Translations under genes and position numbers: made by a program | The notes under the pieces: generated by a model | What the model saw: only the letters and a program-made list of their open reading frames with translations | Database searches by the model: none | Told to the model about the DNA's origin: nothing | Shown here: piece by piece, positions 7,414-12,731 of the stretch | How positions within the stretch are numbered: the stretch's first letter is position 1 | How the letters are laid out: every line of letters begins with the position of its first letter | DNA from: Hyphomicrobiaceae bacterium UBA4118 | GTDB taxonomy: Bacteria > Pseudomonadota > Alphaproteobacteria > Rhizobiales > Methyloligellaceae | Assembly (NCBI GenBank): GCA_002383105.1 | Contig: DFXC01000117.1 | Coordinates: 1 to 12,731, forward strand | Direction of reading: 5' to 3' | DNA: 12,731 bases

Positions 7414-8562
7414 ATGAGCCAGCGCTCCTATCTTGATTACAACGCCACCGCGCCGCTCCGCGCAGAAGTCCGTGCGGCCTTCTCCGAAGCGCTCTCGCTC
7501 TATGGCAATCCGTCGTCGGTCCATGCGGAGGGCAGGGCAGCGCGCGCGGCGATCGAGGCTGCCCGGGTGAAGGTGGCAAATCTCGTGGGCGCGCGGGCCG
7601 AGGATGTGATCTTCACGAGCGGCGGGACCGAAGCCAATGCGCTGGCGCTCGCCGCGCAGGCCGGAGAGGCCTGGCATTGCTACCTGTCGGCTGTGGAGCA
7701 TCCTTCGGTGCTCTCCGGCGGCAGGTTCTACCGCGAGACGACCACGCAGATCCCCGCCACGGTAGACGGCGTCGCCGACCTCGATGTCCTGGCGGGAGAG
7801 CTTGAGAAGCACAAGCGTGGCGGATGGAGGCCGTTCGTCTCCCTGATGGCCGCCAACAACGAGACCGGCGCCATTCAGCCGGTCGCCGAAGCGGCGCACA
7901 TCGTCCACGCCGCAGGCGGGCTCCTCCATAGCGACGCCGTTCAGGCGGCGGGCAGGATGCCACTCGATATCGTTGCGATCGGCGCCGACATGCTGAGCCT
8001 TTCGGCCCACAAAATGGGTGGCCCAAAGGGCGTTGGCGCTCTCGTGCTCGGCAACGGCGCGTCCGTCGAGCCGCTCATCAAGGGCGGCGGCCAGGAGCGT
8101 CGCAAGCGCGCCGGCACCGAGAACGTGGCGGGCATCGTTGGCTTTGGCGTTGCGACAGAGCTTGCCGCCGCTGACCTCGCACGAGCGGAAGCCATCGCTG
8201 AGCTTAGGGACGCGTTGGAGGCGGGTGCGCTCGCCATCGCCCCTGACGCCGTGGTGCTTTCGGGCCGCGTAGCGCGCCTCCCCAACACGACATGCATCGC
8301 CGTCCCGGGCGCCAAGGCCGAGACGCTGGTGATCGGGCTCGATCTTGCGGGGGTCGCCGTCAGCTCGGGCAGCGCCTGCTCTTCAGGCAAGGTCGAGGCC
8401 TCGCACGTATTGAGCGCCATGGGCGTTGCGCCAGAGCTTGCGCAAGGGGCCATCCGCGTAAGCCTTGGATTTGGGACCGGGAGTACCGATATTGAGAGCT
8501 TCCTCCTGGCTTTCGGCGAGTTGGTCAAGCGGCTCAAGCAGAGCCGGAAGGTAGCGGCGTAA
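7414..8562 (+). CDS. iscS: Cysteine desulfurase, group I (IscS/NifS-like), first gene of suf operon
   Basis: PLP-dependent enzyme that removes sulfur from L-cysteine, giving alanine and an enzyme-bound persulfide for Fe-S cluster assembly. It has 382 residues. The N-terminal YLDYNATAPL and GNPSSVHAEGR are typical of the IscS/NifS branch. The PLP-binding lysine is Lys200 in LSAHKMGGPKG, and the catalytic cysteine is Cys322 in the mobile loop SSGSACSSGKVEASHVL. The C-terminus ends soon after RVSLGFGT and lacks the longer tail of E. coli IscS, which makes it more NifS-like. It leads the operon, with sufB 33 bp downstream. The equivalent gene in Agrobacterium-type suf operons is called sufS2. The ATG at 7414 fits family N-termini but has a weak ribosome-binding site. 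Expression probably depends on the promoter at 7234-7262 and the iron operator after it. Confidence 0.94.
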   Translation: MSQRSYLDYNATAPLRAEVRAAFSEALSLYGNPSSVHAEGRAARAAIEAARVKVANLVGARAEDVIFTSGGTEANALALAAQAGEAWHCYLSAVEHPSVLSGGRFYRETTTQIPATVDGVADLDVLAGELEKHKRGGWRPFVSLMAANNETGAIQPVAEAAHIVHAAGGLLHSDAVQAAGRMPLDIVAIGADMLSLSAHKMGGPKGVGALVLGNGASVEPLIKGGGQERRKRAGTENVAGIVGFGVATELAAADLARAEAIAELRDALEAGALAIAPDAVVLSGRVARLPNTTCIAVPGAKAETLVIGLDLAGVAVSSGSACSSGKVEASHVLSAMGVAPELAQGAIRVSLGFGTGSTDIESFLLAFGELVKRLKQSRKVAA

Positions 8563-8595
8563 GAGGCCGCTAGGGAAAGGAATTTGGAGTAGGCC

Positions 8596-10065
8596 ATGCC
8601 GGCAGTGCAAGAGACCGTCGCCCGCGTTCGCGAGATCGACGTCGACAAGTACAAATACGGCTTCACCACCGACATCGAGTCGGTACGGGCCCCCAAGGGC
8701 CTGAACGAGGAGACCGTTCGCTTTATCTCGGCCAAGAAGGGCGAGCCCGACTGGCTGCTCGACTGGCGGCTCGAGGCCTATCGCCGCTGGATCACCATGC
8801 AGGAGCCGACCTGGGCGAACGTCGTTCACCCCAAGATCGATTTCCAGGACCTTTATTACTATTCGGCTCCCAAGAGCACCGAGGGACCGAAAAGCCTCGC
8901 CGACGTCGATCCCGAGCTGCTTGAAACCTACGCCAAGCTCGGCATCCCGCTCGCCGAGCAGAAGCTGCTTGCCGGCGTCAAGGAGTCGCGCGTCGCCGTC
9001 GATGCCGTGTTCGATAGCGTCTCCGTGGTGACGACCTTCAAGGAGGAGTTGGCCAAGGCAGGCGTGATCTTCTGCTCGGTGTCCGAGGCGGTGAAGACGC
9101 ACCCCGAGCTCGTGCGCAAATATTTGGGCTCGGTGGTGCCGATCACCGACAATTTCTACGCCACGCTCAATTCAGCGGTGTTCTCCGACGGCTCGTTCGT
9201 CTATGTGCCGCCCGGCGTGCGCTGCCCCATGGAGCTCTCCACCTATTTCCGCATCAATGCGGAGAACACCGGGCAGTTTGAGCGGACGCTCATCATCGCC
9301 GACAAGGGCGCCTATGTCAGCTACCTCGAAGGCTGTACCGCGCCCATGCGCGATGAGAACCAGCTCCATGCCGCCGTGGTCGAGTTGGTCGCGCTCGACG
9401 ACGCCGAGATCAAATATTCCACAGTGCAGAACTGGTACCCCGGCGACAAGCATGGCAAAGGCGGCATCTACAATTTCGTCACCAAGCGTGGCGATTGCCG
9501 CGGGGCCCGCGCGAAGATCTCCTGGACGCAAGTCGAGACGGGCTCTGCCATCACCTGGAAATATCCGTCCTGCATCCTGCGCGGCGACGGCTCGCGCGGA
9601 GAGTTCTACTCGATCGCCATCTCCAACGGCTATCAGCAGGTCGATTCAGGGACCAAGATGATCCATCTCGGCAAGGACACGTCGAGCCGCATCATCTCTA
9701 AGGGCATTGCCGCCGGACACTCCAATAATACCTATCGCGGGCTCGTCTCGGCGCATCGCCGGGCGTCCAATGCGCGGAACTTCACCAACTGCGATTCGCT
9801 GCTGATCGGCGACAAATGCGGCGCGCATACCGTGCCTTACATCGAGGCGAAGAACGCGTCCGCGACCTTCGAGCACGAGGCGACCACGTCCAAGATCTCC
9901 GACGACCAGCTGTTCTATTGCCTGAGCCGCGGGTTGTCGGCGGAGGAGGCGGTGGCGCTGATCGTCAACGGCTTCGTCCGCGACGTGCTGCAGCATCTCC
10001 CCATGGAGTTCATGGCCGAGACGCAGAAGCTGATCGGGATCAGTCTTGAGGGGAGCGTCGGGTAA
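8596..10065 (+). CDS. sufB: Fe-S cluster assembly scaffold protein SufB
   Basis: Core subunit of the SufBC2D scaffold, which receives persulfide sulfur and builds [4Fe-4S] clusters in the cytoplasm. Its 489 residues match the usual size (E. coli 495). Conserved elements include [19 protein letters not shown] with Cys247, and [20 protein letters not shown] in the beta-helix core. Near the C-terminus are [20 protein letters not shown], with Cys399 (equivalent to the essential Cys405 of E. coli), and [10 protein letters not shown], with His427/Glu428 (equivalent to E. coli His433/Glu434). The C-terminal helical region that contacts SufC is complete ([19 protein letters not shown]). The ATG is preceded by GGAG six nt upstream. 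It follows the desulfurase gene by 33 bp. A 170-bp spacer with a palindromic repeat separates it from sufC. Confidence 0.98.
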   Translation: MPAVQETVARVREIDVDKYKYGFTTDIESVRAPKGLNEETVRFISAKKGEPDWLLDWRLEAYRRWITMQEPTWANVVHPKIDFQDLYYYSAPKSTEGPKSLADVDPELLETYAKLGIPLAEQKLLAGVKESRVAVDAVFDSVSVVTTFKEELAKAGVIFCSVSEAVKTHPELVRKYLGSVVPITDNFYATLNSAVFSDGSFVYVPPGVRCPMELSTYFRINAENTGQFERTLIIADKGAYVSYLEGCTAPMRDENQLHAAVVELVALDDAEIKYSTVQNWYPGDKHGKGGIYNFVTKRGDCRGARAKISWTQVETGSAITWKYPSCILRGDGSRGEFYSIAISNGYQQVDSGTKMIHLGKDTSSRIISKGIAAGHSNNTYRGLVSAHRRASNARNFTNCDSLLIGDKCGAHTVPYIEAKNASATFEHEATTSKISDDQLFYCLSRGLSAEEAVALIVNGFVRDVLQHLPMEFMAETQKLIGISLEGSVG

Positions 10066-10088
10066 TAGTGAGCCAACCTCAAATGCCG

Positions 10089-10175
10089 CGTCATGCCCGG
10101 GCGAAGTCCCGGGCATCCACGAATCGCGTGACACAAATTCAAGACGTGGATGGCCGGGGAAGCCCGGCCATGACG
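10089..10175. repeat. Palindromic double-hairpin repeat between sufB and sufC
   Basis: An 87-bp element made of two hairpins. ATGCCCGGG (10093-10101) and CCCGGGCAT (10108-10116) pair perfectly around CGAAGT. ATGGCCGGG (10150-10158) and CCCGGCCAT (10163-10171) pair perfectly around GAAG. The outer arms are also complementary: CGTCATGCCCGGG (10089-10101) against CCCGGCCATGACG (10163-10175) matches 12 of 13, and CCCGGGCATCCACG (10108-10121) against CGTGGATGGCCGGG (10145-10158) matches 13 of 14. The whole can therefore fold either as one long hairpin or as two. Dispersed palindromes with this CGTCATG-CCGGG/CATCCACG pattern are, to my knowledge, common between genes in Bradyrhizobium-like genomes. 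There is no T-run, so it is not a standard terminator. It may affect mRNA stability or the ratio of upstream to downstream suf products (inference). Confidence 0.85.
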
Positions 10176-10235
10176 AGTGAGGAAAAGGCGGAGTCAAAAG
10201 AAGATTCAGTACCAAGGGATTGGGAAGAAGTCGTA

Positions 10236-11012
10236 ATGCTTGAGATCAAGAACCTTCACGTCAATGTCGATGGCCGCGAGATCCTTAAAGGCCTCGACCT
10301 CACCCTGCCCGCGGGCGAGGTGCACGCCATCATGGGCCCCAACGGCTCAGGCAAGTCGACGCTCGCTTATGTGCTGGCCGGCAAGCAGGACTACGAGGTC
10401 ACCGCGGGCTCCGTCACCTGGAAGGGTGAGGACCTGCTGGCCATGGCCCCAAGCGAGCGCGCCGCCGCGGGCGTGTTCCTCGCCTTCCAATACCCCATGG
10501 AGATCCCGGGCGTCGCCACCATGACCTTCTTGCGCACGGCGGTGAACGCGGTGCGCAAGGCGCGCGGGGAGCCCGAGCTGTCGACGCCGGACTTCCTGCG
10601 GTTGGTGCGCGAGAAGGCGAAGCTGCTCAAGATCGACCCCGAGATGCTGAAGCGCCCGCTCAATGTCGGCTTCTCCGGCGGCGAGAAAAAGCGCAATGAA
10701 ATCCTGCAGATGGCCCTGCTTGAGCCGGCTCTCTGCGTCCTCGACGAGACGGATTCGGGCCTCGACATCGATGCCGTGCGCATCGTCGCTGAAGGCGTGA
10801 ATGCGCTGCGCTCGCCCGACCGCGCCATGCTGGTCATCACCCATTATCAGCGGCTCCTCGATTACATCGTGCCTGACCGCGTGCATGTGCTGTCAGACGG
10901 CAGGGTGGCGCGCTCAGGCGGCGCCGAGCTTGCGCTCGAACTCGAAGAGTCGGGCTACGCGGAGTTCGGTGAAGCCACGCGCGGCGAAGCCAAAAGCGGC
11001 GCGGCTGCGTAG
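10236..11012 (+). CDS. sufC: Fe-S cluster assembly ATPase SufC
   Basis: ABC-type ATPase subunit of the SufBC2D scaffold. ATP binding dimerises SufC and drives the conformational change in SufB/SufD that allows cluster assembly. It is soluble and has no transmembrane domain. With the ATG at 10236 the product is 258 residues (E. coli 248). Landmarks are Walker [10 protein letters not shown] (34-42, Lys40), the Q-loop region [12 protein letters not shown], signature [10 protein letters not shown] (146-155), Walker [13 protein letters not shown] (166-177, catalytic Glu171) and the H-loop His203 in VITHYQRLL. The start is chosen because MLEIKNLHV matches family N-termini and GGAAGAAG lies just upstream. 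The frame stays open upstream to a GTG at 10068, which would add 56 non-conserved residues translated from the repeat; I regard this as non-coding. sufD starts 12 bp after the stop. Confidence 0.97.
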   Translation: MLEIKNLHVNVDGREILKGLDLTLPAGEVHAIMGPNGSGKSTLAYVLAGKQDYEVTAGSVTWKGEDLLAMAPSERAAAGVFLAFQYPMEIPGVATMTFLRTAVNAVRKARGEPELSTPDFLRLVREKAKLLKIDPEMLKRPLNVGFSGGEKKRNEILQMALLEPALCVLDETDSGLDIDAVRIVAEGVNALRSPDRAMLVITHYQRLLDYIVPDRVHVLSDGRVARSGGAELALELEESGYAEFGEATRGEAKSGAAA

Positions 11013-11024
11013 GGGATTTCTACC

Positions 11025-12377
11025 ATGGAGTTGCCGGCCCAGCAGTTCCGCACCAAGGCCGAGCAGGCCTATCTCGACATGTTCGAGGGGGCCAGGAAGG
11101 CGCTTCCCGGCGCGCGCGACCCATTTGTGTCTGGCTTGCGGAGCAAGGCCATCGAGACCTATGCCCGGCTTGGCCTGCCCCATCGCCGCATCGAGGCCTG
11201 GAAATATACCGACCTCCGCGCGCGGCTTACCGATGTGCATCCGCTGCTCAGCGCCGTGGGCGTGCCGGTCGGGGAGGCCGACCTCGCTCAGGCGCTCGCC
11301 GCCGCGGTCGCGGGGCTGCCCTCCTATCGCCTGGTCATGGTCGAGGGCGACTTGAGGGCCGATCTGTCGGACATCTCAGGGCTGAAGGCGGCGGGCGTGG
11401 AGGTGGTTTCGCTGGCCCAGGCTCTGGAGAAGCCGCCTTCCTGGCTCAAGGCTGTTCTCGGCAAGGTCAATCCGCGCGACGACGATCCGGTGCTCGCCCT
11501 CAACACCGCGCTGATGACCGGCGGTGCTGCCTTGCGCGTGCGTGAGGGCGTCACCCTCGACAAGCCCATCCATCTCGTCCAGCTCGACGGAACGGGCGAG
11601 CCCGCCTCGACTGTCACCCGGAACGTCGTGGTCGCCCAGCCCGGAAGCTCCATCACAGTGGCGGAAAGCTTCGGCAGCCTCGGTATCCGCGGACTGCAGC
11701 GCAATGCCGTTACCGAGCTTCTGGTCGGTGACAAAGCGGCGATCAGGCATGTGAAGATCGAACGGGAGGGCGACGACGCGCTCCATCTCTCCACCTGGCT
11801 GGTCGAGCTAGGCGCCGACGCGCGCTACGACGCCTTTCAGTTCTCGATCGGCGCTGCCGTTATCCGCAACCAGGTCTATGCACGCTTCGCCGGCGAAGGC
11901 TCTGCGCTCGACATCTCAGGCGCCTTCCTCATGCGCGGCCGCCAGCATTGCGACACGACGCTGCTGGTCGAGCATGCCGTGCCGCGCTGCACCAGCCGCG
12001 AGCTGTTCAAGGGGGTGCTCGACGGCGAGGCCCGCGGCGTCTTCCAGGGCAAGATCATCGTGTCGCCCGGCGCGCAAAAGACCGACGGCAAGCAGATGGC
12101 AGGAGCGCTGCTTCTGTCGGAGACGGCAGAGTTCGACTCGAAACCCGAGCTCGAGATTTTCGCCGACGACGTGGTGTGCGGCCACGGCTCGACCTCGGGC
12201 CAGATCGACGAGGATCTGTTGTTCTACCTTGAGGCGCGCGGCATCCCCGAGGCGCAAGCCCGCGCGCTGCTAATTCAGGCCTTTGTCGGCGAGGCGTTCG
12301 AGCGCGTCGAGGATGAGGGGCTGCGCAACGCCTTTGCCGCGGCCTCCGCCGAATGGCTCAGCGTCAGGCTCGATTGA
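11025..12377 (+). CDS. sufD: Fe-S cluster assembly protein SufD
   Basis: SufB paralogue that pairs with SufB in the SufBC2D complex and supports iron acquisition and cluster assembly. It has 450 residues, slightly longer than E. coli SufD (423). The N-terminal helical region includes LGLPHRRIEAWKYTDLR, the classic SufD motif. The beta-helix core follows, and the C-terminal region has FQGKIIVSPGAQKTDGKQ and DDVVCGHGSTSGQIDEDLLFY. In the latter, Cys385 and His387 correspond to E. coli Cys358 and His360; the histidine is a proposed cluster ligand. The C-terminal helices (IPEAQARALLIQAFVGEAFE) that bind SufC are intact. The ATG follows AGGGGAT about 8 nt upstream, in a 12-bp gap after sufC, so the two are likely translationally coupled. 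sufS begins 10 bp after the stop. Confidence 0.97.
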   Translation: MELPAQQFRTKAEQAYLDMFEGARKALPGARDPFVSGLRSKAIETYARLGLPHRRIEAWKYTDLRARLTDVHPLLSAVGVPVGEADLAQALAAAVAGLPSYRLVMVEGDLRADLSDISGLKAAGVEVVSLAQALEKPPSWLKAVLGKVNPRDDDPVLALNTALMTGGAALRVREGVTLDKPIHLVQLDGTGEPASTVTRNVVVAQPGSSITVAESFGSLGIRGLQRNAVTELLVGDKAAIRHVKIEREGDDALHLSTWLVELGADARYDAFQFSIGAAVIRNQVYARFAGEGSALDISGAFLMRGRQHCDTTLLVEHAVPRCTSRELFKGVLDGEARGVFQGKIIVSPGAQKTDGKQMAGALLLSETAEFDSKPELEIFADDVVCGHGSTSGQIDEDLLFYLEARGIPEAQARALLIQAFVGEAFERVEDEGLRNAFAAASAEWLSVRLD

Positions 12378-12387
12378 AGGAGCGGCC

Positions 12388-12731
12388 ATGACCGTCCTCA
12401 CTCCTGCGGCCAAGGATCTCCAGGCGATTGCGGCGCCCTTCGACGTGGACGCGATCCGCGCCGACTTCCCCATCCTCTCCCGCAAGGTGAACGGCAAGCC
12501 TCTTGTCTATCTCGACAACGGCGCCTCGGCGCAGAAGCCGCGCGTAGTGCTGGACACGATCCAGCGTGCCTATGGTGAGGAATATGCCAACGTCCATCGG
12601 GGCTTGCATTATCTGAGCAACCTCTCCACCGCCAATTTCGAGAAGGCGCGGGAGTCCGTGCGCCGTTTCCTCAATGCGCGCTCCGACGAAGAGATCATCT
12701 TCACCCGCAACGCCACCGAGGCGATCAACCT
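12388..12731 (+). CDS. sufS: Cysteine desulfurase, group II (SufS), 5' part, cut by window edge
   Basis: The first 114 codons of a SufS-type PLP-dependent cysteine desulfurase, which passes persulfide sulfur to SufB, usually through a SufE- or SufU-type partner. The visible part contains VDAIRADFPILSRKVNGKPL, YLDNGASAQKP, YANVHRGLHYLS and EEIIFTRNATEAIN. These are hallmark N-terminal sequences of the SufS group and clearly differ from the group I enzyme at the head of the operon. The ATG is preceded by AAGGAG seven nt upstream, in a 10-bp gap after sufD, so it belongs to the same operon. The PLP lysine and catalytic cysteine lie beyond the window. The frame has no stop before the right edge. 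Confidence 0.95.
   Translation, partial: MTVLTPAAKDLQAIAAPFDVDAIRADFPILSRKVNGKPLVYLDNGASAQKPRVVLDTIQRAYGEEYANVHRGLHYLSNLSTANFEKARESVRRFLNARSDEEIIFTRNATEAIN

Noticed and set aside
7135..8010. A 291-codon minus-strand open frame covering the suf promoter and the start of the cysteine desulfurase
   Set aside because: It overlaps a confident gene and the promoter on the opposite strand, and its translation has no recognisable motif.
10089..10175. The sufB-sufC palindrome as a CRISPR or rho-independent terminator
   Set aside because: There is no repeat-spacer periodicity and no T-run after either hairpin; it fits a dispersed palindromic repeat better.

Overview
The window looks like chromosomal DNA from a GC-rich alphaproteobacterium, most likely of the order Hyphomicrobiales (Rhizobiales). 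This is inferred from protein character and gene order. The suf operon runs iscS/sufS2-sufB-sufC-sufD-sufS, as known from Agrobacterium-type genomes. TyrS and the bactofilin have alphaproteobacterial sequence features. Palindromic repeats like the one between sufB and sufC are typical of these genomes. I see no phage, plasmid, transposon or CRISPR sequence.

Layout, left to right. (1) The 3' end of prfB (release factor 2) runs in from the left edge. (2) A bactofilin gene lies on the minus strand, convergent with prfB. (3) A gap of about 460 bp separates it from a divergent, very large AsmA/YhdP-like envelope protein gene (DUF3971). (4) tyrS is on the minus strand, tail-to-tail with the DUF3971 gene with only 15 bp between them. 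Upstream of tyrS on the same strand is a small alpha/beta hydrolase of the COG2945 type. (5) A 271-bp divergent control region carries a strong sigma70-type promoter (TTGACT, 17 bp, TATAGA). An Irr/ICE-like operator and overlapping inverted repeats follow directly. (6) The suf operon runs rightward: group I cysteine desulfurase, sufB, sufC, sufD and the first third of sufS, which is cut by the window edge.

The suf genes form one pathway. The cysteine desulfurases (a group I enzyme at the head, SufS at the end) take sulfur from cysteine. SufB, SufC and SufD form the scaffold/ATPase complex that assembles Fe-S clusters. Catalytic residues are intact in every suf protein visible. No iscR/rirA-type regulator gene sits at the head of the operon. 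The best regulatory signal is instead the ICE-like box at the predicted transcription start, which suggests iron control by Irr (inference).

Most of the window is ordinary core genome. The parts most worth a second look are the palindromic suf operator region, the 87-bp double-hairpin repeat between sufB and sufC (open in frame with sufC), and the unexplained 460-bp gap between the bactofilin and DUF3971 genes.
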